In this document: in pieces, positions 22,768 to 35,989 of the stretch | Layout of the letters: each line of letters begins with the position of its first letter | Position numbering within the stretch: position 1 is the stretch's first letter | Origin: Ancylostoma caninum | Taxonomy: Eukaryota > Nematoda > Chromadorea > Rhabditida > Ancylostomatidae | DNA: 64,000 bases | Reading direction: 5' to 3' | Assembly (NCBI GenBank): GCA_037903475.1 | Contig: JBAJFG010000019.1 | Span: 8,183,001 to 8,247,000 of the forward strand | The notes under the pieces: generated by a model | The model's database searches: none | The model's input: only the letters and a program-made list of their open reading frames with translations | Told to the model about the DNA's origin: nothing | Made by a program: the position numbers and the translations under genes

Positions 22768-23244
22768 TAGTGGATGCAAAGCGAGAGTGAGGAGGCAGAG
22801 AGAGGCCTGAGAGCACTTCCATATGGCAAGTTGCTCAGAAACGCGAGCAAAATATAATAGATAGCCTCAGTACTACATAGCTATAGTACATAGCATAGTT
22901 TAATTCCCTATTCTAGAGTACGCATGTATTATTACTGTGTATTATTGTACTGCACTTTCTTGAAAATATAATATTTAGTAGATTGAGTCTACTCACTATA
23001 TGTGAACACTATCGCACACTATAATGCATGTTCCTATAAGTGACAGTATACATTAGTAGAATGAATTCACTTATCATATATTATACGTATTATACTGCAC
23101 AGTATTACAGCGCTACATAAATTATGTAATTATTAATGCTGACACTGATCAAATTGCGAAAACTTCAGCTGGCCACGCCCTTTTTTACCCGCTGCGCTAC
23201 TCTCCTCCCATTCGGCCGCAAAATAATTTCTGCGTTCGCTACTG
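22768..23244. mobile_element. Possible diverged hAT-like MITE (477 bp), AT-rich
   Basis: Left TAGTGGATGCAAAG and right CTGCGTTCGCTACTG resemble the terminal sequences of the MITE family (CAGTGGCGGATGCAG). Flanks ATATTCGA and ATATTATA share the first five of eight bases. The interior is AT-rich with many TATA/TACA blocks and shares no signature with the shorter copies, so this may be a sister family or an autonomous-element derivative. Confidence 0.35.
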
Positions 23245-26200
23245 ATATTATATTACTATATATGTTACTGTATTGTACATGCATTGACCGTTAGACTACG
23301 AAAAAAAAAACAATGGCAGTGCAAAAAAGGCTAAAGGGTCCCGAGAAGGAGATCGATGGAGAGAATAGGGAAGTAGACGGATTGACTACAAAAGACGAAG
23401 TCGTCCGAAAGTCATTCAAGTGGACAGTAACAGATTGGTGCCGGGTTGAACCAGTGAGATACAAGTTTTTTGATCAATTCTCAGCATTGCGATCAATCAC
23501 ATGCCGATCCCTACTGGACCGGACTACAAAGCGCTTTGTCGGTTTTGTGGCTTTTTAATCCGTACGCATCGCTGAGTGTGTATTAGTTGTACGGCGCTGC
23601 TGGAATAAACTTACAAAAACAATGCATACCAAATGCGAGTTTTTACCCAGCGGATTTTTGAGATAAGAAGGGCAACAGTGTGCATGGTAGGGGAAAAAAC
23701 GAAGGAAAAAGCAAAACTAGCAGCGGTGAACAGAAACAGAAGAAATGGGATAATTTTCATCACATTACCCATCTACCTTGACATGTTCGTTGCGGAGAAA
23801 TTCGGTAAATATGGTGTATTTTTCCTGCAAGAAAACCAGTTTGCTATTGTTAAACTCTGCCATGAAAGTCACTTCCGATTCTTGGAAACAATATATTACC
23901 TTGAAATGAAATTCATGTGGAAAACTGGACTGCTGTGTTAGAGAAAACACTTTAAAGTATTGGGAGACGAAATATAGAGCTGAAAAAATTAGCAAAAACT
24001 AAGTGAAACAATCATCTATCATTTATGAGAACAAAGAACATTATTTTAAAAGAATATTCGCACTGAATCACATGTTTTCGCCTGCACAAAAACACTTCAA
24101 GGATTACCTCAAGCAAAAGAAAGCAGTAGTAGGACGGAGAGCTTGTCAGGCTTCTCGACCTACAAATAATTCAGTTCGTGGAGCTTGCCAAGTGCAGGAG
24201 GTGACTTTCTCGTTGTCTGAAGCTTCTACTCTTGTTTTAAAAAATTACTTAACAGGAGCAACACCTTTTCTCTCGCAAATTGAAGAGTTTCTCCTAGTGA
24301 AAGAAGAAAAACGGCACCGCTGATGATAGTTCACGGATAACCGTAACTTGTCCCCGTCTCAAGTCTTTGTTTTTCTTCCGTACCTTGTTTTTCTTTTGGT
24401 TACCTACTCCTGACACATCCATTGCTACGCGAGATGTTTCAGATATGTGGCAATGCCGAGGTTATGAGTTTAGAGATGATGCTTTCTTCAGATAGGATTT
24501 GAAATTCTGCGCATTCGAATCTCCATACTTTCCTACCTCTACATTCCTCTGTTTCTCGTCAATAAATTCTCGTAACCAGAAGAAGAAATATTTTGACGAA
24601 AAGAGATCAAAAGTGCAAAAAGTTCAGAGGCAAAGCGGAAGCCAACTCAAGTAACTCTAACTTGACCTACTGAATGTACTAAGGAAACAAGTACACTCTA
24701 TTAGCTCACAGAGGGCGCCCGATCCGACTTTGTCTGGAACTACGACCTCATCATTTTTCGGCTAACTAATCTATTTTTTGCACTTTTTTGACATGCATAT
24801 GGTGTGGTTCCTTCCATTCTTATGTTTCCCTACTGCCATTCGCTAAAATATCCTTTCAGACGCATTCTGCGGGCAAAGTCGTAATTGCAGACAAAATCGG
24901 ATCAAGCGCCTTCTGTGAGCTAATAGATCATAGCCGTGGTGGATGTGGAAGAAGAAGCACGGAAAATACTGTAGAAAGCTGAGAACGATGATATACGCCT
25001 TCGTAAGTATAAACAGAAGTTTTGGCTGGTTTTTCTGAGTTACAAGCTATGCATTTGATATGATATATCATGCTTTACAAAAGGGCTGCAATTGCTAACA
25101 GAAATTCGGAGAAGAAGGGTATGGAATATGAGAAAAATGGTCTAAGAGTGTTTATTTCTCAAAGATTCACTTTTTCGGCCCAGAAAATATTCTAAAATTT
25201 TTTGTAGATTCCCTACACGAGGGAATGATACCTCCAGCATGAGGCCCAGAGCCGATGTGTCACCAATAAGCAGCTCTAGGTTGACGTGAGTATACTGTGT
25301 CCCTTGCGTATACTGTGACCCTTGTTTGCGTAATAACTTGTTTTTGGTTTCTTTGGGATTTTGATAAGCCGGCCTATGAACGTCTTACTAAACCGATTCA
25401 AAGTGGCCGCGTTGGATTCACTGATCCTCTTCAGATTGCTAATCCTAGCTTAGAGATTGACGCCTAATATAGAATACCGTCTGCATAAACAATACAGGAC
25501 TGACAAGTGATCTAAATAGTAGGATATGTGCACACGCATCTAGCAAGCATTACATCCATCGTAGGATCTAGCAAATTTTTTCCAAGATTTGTGTGGCTTC
25601 TACTAGTTGAGCACAACCAGGGCAGTTTTCTTTGATATTCTTGTATAGAATCTGCAGGAAAAATATGCAGGGTGCTGGACCGGCTAATACTTCTACTAGA
25701 ATTTTCCGCCAAAAATGCCCTGTGAATTCGGTAGTTTTAGTGGTTTCCCAAAAAAGTATTTCATTTCTTTCGTATTATTCTGTAGTCCTACGACGCAGCA
25801 CCATTTCACAACTGGATTTGTTGAAATAATCGCCAGGATTTAGCTACTGATAACGAGGAGACTTTGCACTTAATGCTTACCAGAGAGCAATAAACCCGTC
25901 ATAGTAGTTTTTTTTGATTCTGGAGACAAATGGATTAGTATTGAAGATAAGAAGACGGAGAACACTCCTGAAACATACATCCTAATTAAACTACTAGTGT
26001 CTTTTAACACTATCAAATTAGCACCAGTATCACCAGCATCATCGAATTTCTGGAAAACTCTTAGTTTAATCGTTGAAAGGTTAGTGAGCTTGAAAAGATT
26101 GAATTGTCCAAAAATGCTTCGTTTCTAATTACACACATATTTTACACAGTTTTGATATCTAGCACATGCAAGAAAAGTATTTTTTTTTGTGGAAAAAGAA

Positions 26201-27366
26201 AGAAAACAAGGATATTCAGCGAAGACAATGGTACGGCTTTGACGGCAAAACTGTAGAAACAAACAAGAAATCCGTGATAGTATGAATTTCTATGCTACAA
26301 TAGTTCTGCGCCTCTCCGTTTCCAAGAAGGAAGACGCACTGCAAATTTGCGAAACATATTTCTTTACAATCCGAGCCATTACCAGTTTGAGACTGTGGTG
26401 GTATTACCAGCAAGGGGACTGTTACCTGATCCTCTACATCTTCACTCATGGCAAACTCAAGGATAACAACCGTTGTTACCCTTGTCTACCTAGAGTGTAG
26501 CTCTAAAGTTAACGCAGATGAAAATAAATTTTTCCTTACAAATTGAATTCGCAATGCTGTGGGTAGGTAAATTATTGCTAAATGTACAAGTGCAAGAAAA
26601 GAATCTCAGTTGCAAAGTTATCTATTGTATTTTAGATTCTATTAAGTTTTGTTATTTTATTTATTTTTTAAATTATTTTACCAAGTTATATATTTTATTT
26701 TAGGGGGCACAAAGTAGGTAACTGATGATGCGATCGACAAAGAACTAAGGAGCCTTGTTGAAGAGAAGTAAAGGCATGAAATTTCATTTTGATTTTATTC
26801 TCATTTGACGTCATATAACGTCCTAAAAAGCCCTCGTTGGTTCACGCTGTTGCTCGCACAATTTCGAGTCTCCATGGATGAAGATAGGACTTCACGTCGG
26901 AACAATTTCAAAATGAGTAGTAATTGCTTAGGAAATTCTTCGAGACGGCATGGTGGGTAAGCAGTAACGTTCCCAGTTCACACGCCTGATTGGTCGTAAA
27001 GAATCACGACGACTCAATGAACAGCAACCTTTTAGCCACAAAACCAACCTTCGCGATGGGATGACCGAATCCTTTCATGGGAAGTTCATGGATATGATCA
27101 TGAAGCACTAATTTCAATGTTTTTTCTAATTCCCAGCATTTATTGCCTATGGAAGTATGCAAAGAGTCAAGGGGAAGGTTATTTGATCACCGAGGACGTC
27201 GTGGCATTAGGGCTAGACCGGACCCCATAAACGCTCATTTTCCATCTAAATCTAGATCGAAAGGCACGCGACATATACCCATATCTCTAATATTTTTGTC
27301 AAAAGTCAAAATTATGTTGAGAAGAGTGAGCTTTATCAAAAAAAAAAAACGCAGAACTAAGTTCTA
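23245..27366. other. Intergenic, no supported gene
   Basis: Many short frames, none with homology. The most protein-like is on the minus strand near 26240-26449: it begins MSEDVEDQ at a clean donor, is rich in Cys and has a good TTTCTACAG acceptor at 26252, but I cannot assign it. Confidence 0.4.
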
Positions 27367-27912
27367 CTAGGTTGGTCGGTAGGTTCGTAGCGCTTTCATT
27401 TTGAATTTTATTCCAGAAATATTTGTGTTTTTTTTTGTCAGAGTGTATGTACTGTTCGAAAGAGCTCTCGCTGCTCTACAAAACTGTTACAATAGCTTTT
27501 TCTTATATTCAATTTTTTTGACCCAACTCGTTCTTCTGCACTGCAATACTAGGCCCAACGTTGCAAAAGTCGGCAAGGCGGCTTTAGAGGAGCTCGATTG
27601 GGAAGTTCTAATGCATCCGCTCTACTCTCCGGACCTTGCACCTACGGAATATCAGCTTTTTCGCTCTTTGTCCAACCAAATGAGGGGCCCTGCCTTCGAT
27701 AATGAAGAGGACCTCGAAAACTGGCTCACCAACTACATCGAACCAGGACTAGAGATTTCTGGCGGAACAGCATCGATGAATTGGTCAAAAGGTGGGAGCA
27801 GGTCGCAAACAATAACGAAGATTACATAGTTGGTTAATTTGTTGTTGCAGGTGTTGTTATTTTCAATAAAACGTGACAACAAAAAGCACTAAGAACTCAC
27901 TGACCAACCTAG
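27367..27912 (+). mobile_element. Deleted mariner copy with transposase C-terminal remnant
   Basis: Inverted ends CTAGGTTGGTCGGTAGGTTC and CTAGGTTGGTCAGTGAGTTC, with TA at 27365-27366 and 27913-27914. At 546 bp it is under half of a full mariner. The frame through 27829 keeps the C-terminal catalytic part: WEVLMHPLYSPDLAPTEY followed by LFRSLSN. In a working mariner the second and third Asp lie in HDN and SDY/TDY; here they read HCN and TEY, so both acidic catalytic positions have changed. The N-terminal DNA-binding part and first Asp are deleted. Confidence 0.85.
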
Positions 27913-28566
27913 TATGAAAAGAGCCACATAGGAGCAGCACATGGAAGCACACGCATGGGGCACAAGGCCTCAAGACGTACATAGAAGCTTATCAGACGAG
28001 CATATCTCACATAATGAAATCGTGAAGAATGTGAAAAAGCATCCTCAAGTGGCTCATAAGGCTCATCTAGCCGAGTCCATTGGCGAGAGACAACAGTGGA
28101 GGCGGAACGTGCTCCTGTACGGCGTCGCCTCGTCTTCTACAGGAGGCGAACAGCGCACAGACAGGAGGCGGAGAATGCGTGGTGAATCCAGAATATCACA
28201 GAACAGGGGAGGTGTCGTGGAAAATATCAGCTGAGTCATTCGCTTCAGTGACATTTACACTGTTGCATAGGTCAGCGCACCCCGCGCAGTATACAGAACA
28301 TTGGTGACATTTGTACGTTGCGTTCGTGGCAGCACCACACCAACCCTACTGTCCTAGTTATAGCTGTACTGATATGGACGAATCTCAACTAGGATCTGGT
28401 AGGGTTTACCTGCGGGTAGAGTGCACCTGGGAAGAGCTATCGAGTTCTGCAATTGGATAGTTGAACGAAATGACCAATCGCAGAGCTGGACCGCACAATA
28501 CCCCGCACCCGTCCTACCAGGATGACTAGGTAAGTTCATCGACAGTAGATTCCCACAAAAGTCGAC
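27913..28566. repeat. Repeat-derived spacer with a dispersed 20-mer
   Basis: TGACCAATCGCAGAGCTGGA at 28471-28490 recurs inverted at 30092-30111 and nearly unchanged at 51633-51652, showing a dispersed repeat family. No gene recognised. Confidence 0.45.
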
Positions 28567-28842
28567 TCACTGTGAGCGTCGAGGGTGGTGGCCCTTTCGC
28601 ATTCTAGAGAAGCACACCCCGCAACCGCGCCGGGCGCGCTGGAACCTATGTCGTCTGCCCCCGGAGTGCTATTTCTAGGCGCTATTCTTCCCTATTTGAT
28701 GATTTTTTTCCATATCGGGAAGAAAAGCTGCTAGAAATCCCATAACAGCAGCATACGACATCGATTCCGGCGCACGCGGCGCGGTTGCGCGGCGTCCTTC
28801 TCGAGGCCGCGCAAAAGCCACCGCCATCGACACTCACTGTAG
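28567..28842. repeat. 276-bp GC-rich foldback (long hairpin)
   Basis: The left arm from GTGAGCGTCGAGG through CGCAACCGCGCCG, TATGTCGTCTGC and CTATTTCTAG pairs with the right arm in reverse order, with a short T-rich turn near 28697-28712. The start resembles 52023-52060 (GACTCACTGTGGACAGC..GTCGAG), so it is part of a dispersed family. Confidence 0.65.
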
Positions 28843-31800
28843 TTGGAGCTATTTTTCTTACCACGTCTCCTCCTCATTTTTTTGTTCACGCCCTGTTTTT
28901 TTTTTCTCGTTTCATTCCCACAGATCTTTTTAGACTCCCGATCATATGTAGTAAGTGCTAAATATAGGATGACGCAAAAAAGGCGAAACAGGGAAAGGAA
29001 AAGAGGAAAAAAGAAAGGAACAACCAAACAGAAAACACAACCACACCACAGAACGCTAAGAAGAGGGGATAGTTTGCAACATTACCTATCGTTCTTAAAG
29101 AAAGATGAAACACCATAAAGATACGGGACGAAGCTTACTCTAATTATTTTTCCAAGTTCAGAGCCTCTCCTTCTCCAAATGCTCTCTTTTCACTTCATTT
29201 TTAGTGTTTCGTCGGTATTTCGCCCAACATAAAGAGAAATTTGGTTGGGAAATCCCAAAAATCGCGAACTTTTTTGAATCGACTGCTATGAATTAGCAAA
29301 AGCTTCACTTGCACAATGTTGTTCATTCGTTGCTTTTACAGCTAAACTTTAACTCTACTTCGTTTTTGTTAAGTACCAGCAACACCAGCATTCACGGTTA
29401 TTGCTGCTTCTACAAAAACCAAAAACAAAAAAAAAATAAAAATTTCTTTAAAAAAAACTCGCAGAACTGGTATTACCAGAGGGTGGTTATAGGGTACTGA
29501 GAGAAAACTCCAAAAAGCCAAATAAAATTAAATGCCGGTTCAACCAGCCATAAATATTTCAAGTGGCGAAAAATACGAAAGAAATAATAAGCAAGATGTT
29601 AAATTACAAACAAATAAAATGAGCATTACGAGATTTTATGGTTTTCACGGTGCGATTGACGAGAAGTTTTCCCGTGAAGTTCGAATGGAACGCCTCGACT
29701 GATCCGATTTGGATACGCGAGACGGGCCGATGAGTACTTCGCCGCCCAAAAAACCGTTCGCCTCGTACAAAAATGCTAATCGCATGCGTGTGGGAACGGC
29801 GTAGTTTACTGTTTACCGATTGAGAACTGACCGCTTATTGCTAAAAATAAAAATAAAAAACAAATTATTCGTCAGAATCCTCAATTTTCTGGAGGAGAAA
29901 TTCCCTACTAAAACCTATCCACGAGTGTTACCTTCTTCCAGTTCTCCAGTGAGGAATTCCCAAGGAATTGTCGACGTCGAAATGTCAGCATTATTAGGTG
30001 TAAGTGCAGAGCAAGTGGTTTACTCGACGCTTAATTGTTTTCTTTCTTAGTTGGAGGGTGTGGAACGTTGCACCTGGAGAGGGCGGTGCGATCCAGCTCT
30101 GCGATTGGTCAGTTCATCCAAATGGTCAATCAGAGAGGTCGTCCTCGCCGCCCACTATAGGTATAACGCTCGATACCCAATATTGGGCCCGAGCCAAACG
30201 TACCGTTGCCAGACAGAGTCCGAATTGAATCCTGACTACAGAAACTTCTCAGGAAGAGAGACGAGCTTTTTCGAATGTTTACCTTCGGTCCGCACGTGAC
30301 CTATCAATCCGAATCGATAATTACTAATCATCAATGTTACGACAAGAGAAGCTGTCATTGTGTTGTGCTATACATAGATTACTCATCTCCCGATCTGCAC
30401 ATTCATTTGTTAGCGACTATCGTTACGGTAGGACATTTTCTGAGAGACATAGTGCTGTTAGAGGAGGTTACGAAGAAGCGGAGAGACTTTTTTAAAAATT
30501 TTACCCTTACGATTTCAAAGAGTTAAAATCTTTGTGTGATTCCAATAGAAATTTTGTGTTAAAAGTTCAATGCATGCTGCATACCGCCAAAATGTGTCTA
30601 AAGCTAGGAATTGAGGTTTTCCTTGAAGGAAGTCAGGTATTCTTTGAAAACTACAAAGAAAAAATTATACAAAATTCTGGAGCCACCTCAGCATATCAAG
30701 AATTCTGCCTTTTAATGGGAATTAGAAAAAAACTGTGCTTGAATAGTGCTTAGAAATAAGGAAAGAGCGAAAGCGAAAAAATAAATCCAAAGGTTAGAGT
30801 GAAAATTTTTTACAGAAGACACCAAAAAAAATTTGCTTAAAATCCTGTAAATACTTCGGTAGATTACAGGACTGCATTTTCTTACAATGGATTTCAGGAG
30901 AAAAACCCCCTCAAAATGAGCATAGAAATAAACAAAAATTAACGGCGAGAAAATAAATGAAGCGATAGAGAGCGATGTGAGAGTCGATGAGCATGTGGAA
31001 GCAGTTATCTTTGGTGACTAATTGCAGACTAGCAATCATCTTCCGGACGTCTCTGTCCTGTTAGTTTTCCCCTTACAGCCTGTAAATACTTCGGTACATT
31101 AAGGGATTGCATTTTCTCACCGCAGTGATTTCCGCACCCAGGACAAGATTTCTGAATCTTAGAAACCTCTAGCATAATCGGGTTTATATACCTTTATACC
31201 GTTTACGTGCATAAACGCCAATGTAGAAAATGAAAAAGAAAAAAAAAGAAGAAAAAGGCATAAGATCAGTGAAAACAGCTGCAGCGAATTCAGGATTTTC
31301 TCTCGATGAACCTTAAATTTAAGCAGTTGTTCCGCAGCAGTTTTTGTTCACAACATGCGTTCTGGATAGGGGCCAGGATTTTTGTTAAAAACTCTTTCAT
31401 ATTTCGTAAAAGCAGAGCAAGCTGAAGATCTGCTATATTTGAGAACATGCTCAATTTAAGTTTAATTAGGTTTTTCAGTGCGCCTTTAGTGTATTTGGAT
31501 AAATAAGTAGATAAGTAAATGAATACAGTGCTAAAATGAAATATTCGGCACTATTCAGGTATTTAAAAAATGACAAAATACTGGGACCACAAAGTTGAAC
31601 TCGGCCCAGATGATACAACTAGGTGTTAGCTGCTAGGGTTAGCAGCTACAAGGTTATTCTGAGCTACTAGGGTTAGCAGTTCGAACGACAATCATTCAAG
31701 GTTGCCCGTAAGAGGTCCATAATCAGGAGAAACTTTAAATTTCTTCAATCCGTCAATGCGTTGTGCTGGTGAAGCCCAGATGAATGAGCCAGCATTCTTT

Positions 31801-33556
31801 CACAAATGTCCTCGAGCTATCTGGAGGTACGCATCTCAATTCCGTTTTAGTCGCTGTTTTATATAACTGTTCATTGTAATCAGAGCGGATTTTTTGGGCG
31901 CAATGATGCGTTTGCGGCGGAAATTGGTTCGGCGATTTTTTTCAACGAATGGCTGGATGGTTTTTTTTTTCGGTAGGGGTTGGAAACCTGCCTAAATGTT
32001 GCGAAGCAATCGAGAAAAAAGACATGCAGCTAATCGATTGATCGGCTATTAGCGACGAATCATGTAGAAAATTAATCAAAACTAAGAACTGCAAAGAGAT
32101 TGTGGCATTGTAGGCAGTGCCATTATTGAAAACTAAAAACCACATAAATAATTATTCTTGAATGCGTCAGGAGTAAATCTGGATGGACAATTCATTTCTG
32201 AGTGAGAATGAGAGAAGAAAAAAAGAGAAATCGGCTGACGATTCATTTAATCGCCTGAGATTTTTATAGGAAAAGGATCTCTTGGATTAGCTGATCGCAG
32301 TGATATATAAGACTTAATTCAAAACAGTCAAAAACCCCTCCTCCGTGCCGAAATCCTGGGGAGCTTGTGGGCGGAGCCAACGCTGAATTCCTGAATAATA
32401 CACTCATTGAGGAGCACCCTCTGAGGAAACTCGTACTAACTCTGAGAATTGCTCGTTATCTACCACCTTACAGCATAAAGGTAGCGTCCCCTGTGTGACC
32501 AGCAAGGGAGTATGGGGACATCGAAGTTCCGCCTTGGCTACGCCTACACGCTCCTCAAAGGTTAGAGCACGAAATAGCGTTTTTTGGCAGTTTTGTATGG
32601 AATCACGTGTACCATTGTGATCGGGAGTTCCTGGAGATTCTTCTTACATGAAGGCTTCAAAAACGGTTCTGAGGTGGGCGCTGTCTTTGAGCAAAAAAAA
32701 ATCTTGAGAAGAAAGGATCGAGTAACTTCACAGAGGTTTTGTTTCAAAAAAAAAACAGTACAGGATATTTTCATGTTGCCAAAGGAACTATTTGCATTGC
32801 GATGATGAACTCTTTGAACAAGAGTAAGCGATGCCTATCGGAATTTGGGAAAAAAATGACAATCTTTCTACGAGAAAACTGGTTTGATTGCTTCATATAG
32901 ATGTTTTCCTTTGAGAAATTATTTGCTTCTTCTTGCACAGCAACTAAGTTATGCAGTCGGGGGGGGGGGGGAAGAAGAGAATTCAAGGAAAAATTAAGAA
33001 TGAAAAAGATAAGTTTTTTCTGAATCTGACAGAAAAAAAATGATGGAGGACGTATGCATGAGAAGAAAAGCAGCGTGAATCGTAGCCGCGCAAGTTCCGC
33101 CTTCCTTGAGATGAATCACCGATACAGCTTTGTAAAGGCATAAAAAGTGAAAACATCAGCTACTTCTTGAAGAATTACCACAGAACCTCCCAATGAAAAG
33201 CTTCCCTGACATCCTTCAGGTTTTTAGCTGACAGCACGCCTAAAAGTACATACTACGAGGAACTGGTGGTGATCGGAAGACATCAGTCATCTCGCAGAAA
33301 CTTTTTCCATGTAGTAGGGCTGAAGCCAGTAGCCTTGCGTAGGGTTTATCTGGAAAAAACTGAACCCGTGAAAAAGAAAATAAACGACGTCATTACGAAG
33401 AAGTCGTGCCACGGCTTGAGAGGCACGATTTTTTCGACACCAAGATGAAGTGTCGTACGTAGTTCCTTTTATCGAAAAGCCATCATTCGAAAACGAAATC
33501 CAGGAACTCAAGCGGAATCTGCGCAAAATCACACGATTGATTGATTAATTTGTTAA
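28843..33556. other. Intergenic; one short direct duplication
   Basis: CCTGTAAATACTTCGGTA occurs at 30844-30861 and 31079-31096 with similarity continuing for about 45 bases. A 30-base GGGTTAGCAG duplication lies at 31630-31680, and a G13-type tract near 32959-32971. No gene supported. A minus-strand start codon region is not apparent. Confidence 0.4.
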
Positions 33557-33868
33557 CTCATTCATTCACCAATTCATTCATTCATTCATTCATTCATTCA
33601 TTCATTCATTCATTCATTCATTCATTCATTCACTCATTCGTTCATTTATTCATTCATTCATTCATTCATTCATTCATTCATTCATTCATTCATTCATTCA
33701 TTCATTCATTCACTCATTCGTTCATTCATTCATTCACTCATTCATTCATTCATTCATTCATTCATTCATTCATTCATTCATTCGTTCACTCATTCATTCA
33801 TTCATTCACTCATTCATTCATTCATTCATTCATTCGTTCATTCATTCATCCACCATTTATTCATTCAG
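33557..33868 (+). repeat. (TTCA)n microsatellite array, about 310 bp
   Basis: Nearly pure TTCA/ATTC tetranucleotides with scattered C-to-G changes (TTCG, CACT). It is open in several frames and would encode a FIHS repeat, which is an artefact of the tetranucleotide. Confidence 0.95.
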
Positions 33869-35432
33869 CAAGTGGTTTATGTTGGGAAAACGAAGGAAAG
33901 CAAATACACATTCGAGACAGTACAAATGTGAAACTGTCGTCTACTGTCAACTACGTCAACTGTCGCCTACGTCTACTCATTTCAGTAGAATTATTCCAAG
34001 GAGTAGCAGTTCTTTTTTGAGAAAAAAGAAAGGAAGTCTCAGTACAAATCGTTTCGATGAAGCGAGGAAAGGGAACTGGCGTCAAGAATACTGAAAAACA
34101 CCCCTCATTCGAAATCTGACATTTCATAGAAGAAGACCTCATAATTGGATATTGAGATAATTTTTCACAACCCTTGAAGAGTCGTTATTCAGCAAAATAA
34201 AAAACAAATAAATACTACACAAAGCAACCAATATGGGCAAGAAATTTCTCTGGAAGTTATCCAGCAGAAAGATATCAGAGGTACAAAAAAAAATTCCAGA
34301 GATTTTTGAGACTTTCGTATTAATCGGTTCCACCGGAGGCGAGAGTAGGGGTGGGTGTGGTGGGAGAGGGTTCGAAACGGGATCGGAGTGGATCTCGTTG
34401 AATTAGCGAAGTGGAGGTGAATGCTTGAAAAACGAACTGCGCCAATATGCGATCGGAGTCGTAATCTAAGTCGAGGACAAGGTTCAGCGACGGACAAAAG
34501 AAGACGCCGAGCACGCACGCCAAGCACGGCGCGCACGGCGCGCACGGCGAGAGCGCACGGTGAGAGCACCGTGCCGCTTTTTCTCGACGCACACATCGAG
34601 AGCCACAAGGGTGCTGGCTCCCTTTTGGAACTCTGCGCTCAGAAAAAAAACAAAAATAAAAAAGAACATATATATCTGTAAATAAATAACAAATAATAAA
34701 TAAATAGATAAGTATCTGTCTGAATTTTTTTTTCTGTGAAACTTTCAAAACCCTCTCTCGTTTACTACGTTGGTGTTGGAGGGAAGCACTGGGTCTTGGC
34801 ACTGTGTATAATAAGTAAATAAGTAAATAAATTAATTAAATAATAAACAAATAAATAAATAAATAAATAAAAACGTGCAAGGTTTCTTATTCACATAGTA
34901 ACTAATGCTTGAAGCCTCATATTCTCAAAGAAATAAATTTTATACTATAAGAGATATCCAGCACTATAAACCAATTCCAAAAAATGACCACTATTTTCTA
35001 CAGACAACCTGATTTGCTTTTATTTTTAACACCAATCATGACCTTTTATTATTTTTTTGCATCTCCACCAAGCTAGGCATGTTTTTTTGACAGCCGGCAC
35101 CTGGACTTAGCGCTATAAATAGAGTCGGGAATAAACCAAAACGAAAACACTCTCAGAAAGGAATAACTTCAAGAAAACACATGCGCCTGTTTACTTCTAC
35201 GGTTTCACAACAAATTAGCTAATCCCTAAAAGATGAAGAGAAAGACAAACACGCTAAAACAATCTTAATGTGTTTGACAGGGTATAACTACTGAGAACTG
35301 CTGAAGGGAATACTCATAGAATACCGTCGTCTTCTGGACAGTGCAGTTTCCTCAGGAATTTACTTAACCGATGGTATTTTAGAACTTTTTTCTTTTTCTT
35401 GGTGCATTCAATAGTTTGCCTTATGTGCCTAG
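33869..35432. other. Spacer with (AAAT)n
   Basis: An (AAAT/AAGT)n tract at 34809-34872. GC-rich CGCACGG triplications at 34528-34562. Otherwise nothing supported. Confidence 0.4.
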
Positions 35433-35989
35433 CAGTGACGGAAGCAGAAAGTAGAAGGGTGGGGGGGGGGGGGGAGGAATGTGGGAAAAAGGTGGGGTCT
35501 TCATAGCTATGGCGACCCAGGTGGAAAATAAAATAATGAACATCTACTGAAAGGAGCAGTACGACATTTGCACATCTCTATTTTCTCTCTCGTGTTCCTG
35601 CCTTTTTTTGAATATTGCCAGCATGAATCGTTTGCTGAATGAATGAATGAATGAATGAATGAATGAATGAATGAATGATGAATGAATGAATGAATGAATG
35701 AATGAATGAATGAATGAATGAATGAATGAATGAATGAATGAATGAATGAACGAATGAATGAATGAATGAATGAATGAATGAATGAATGAATGAATGAATG
35801 AATGAATGAATGAATGAAAATACTAGTGAAAATATCATGATAACACATAATTAGCGAAAATCAGTTAAAAATAGCAGTATGAATAAACGACCAAAAATAA
35901 TCTAACGCAGGATTTTTATTTGTTTTGTAAAGTAATTTCAAAAATTTGACGACTGGGTCCCCCTCCCCCTTCCCCTGCGTCCGCCACTG
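35433..35989 (-). mobile_element. hAT-like MITE, copy d, expanded by an internal (TGAA)n array
   Basis: Left end CAGTGACGGAAGCAG with G-rich block and right end CTGCGTCCGCCACTG. Flanks GTGCCTAG and GTATCCAG match at 5 of 8 positions, all three differences being transitions. The copy is 557 bp, about twice the family length, because a (TGAA)n array of about 180 bp (35637-35818) sits in its centre. Confidence 0.8.

Noticed and set aside
31630..31680. AGGGTTAG motifs as telomere-like repeats
   Set aside because: Only two copies, and nematode telomeres are TTAGGC.
33541..34020. 159-codon open frame rich in FIHS repeats
   Set aside because: It is the translation of the (TTCA)n microsatellite; tetranucleotide repeats lacking stops are open by construction.
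35507..35848. Minus-strand FIHS-repeat frames
   Set aside because: Same artefact, from the (TGAA)n array inside MITE copy d.
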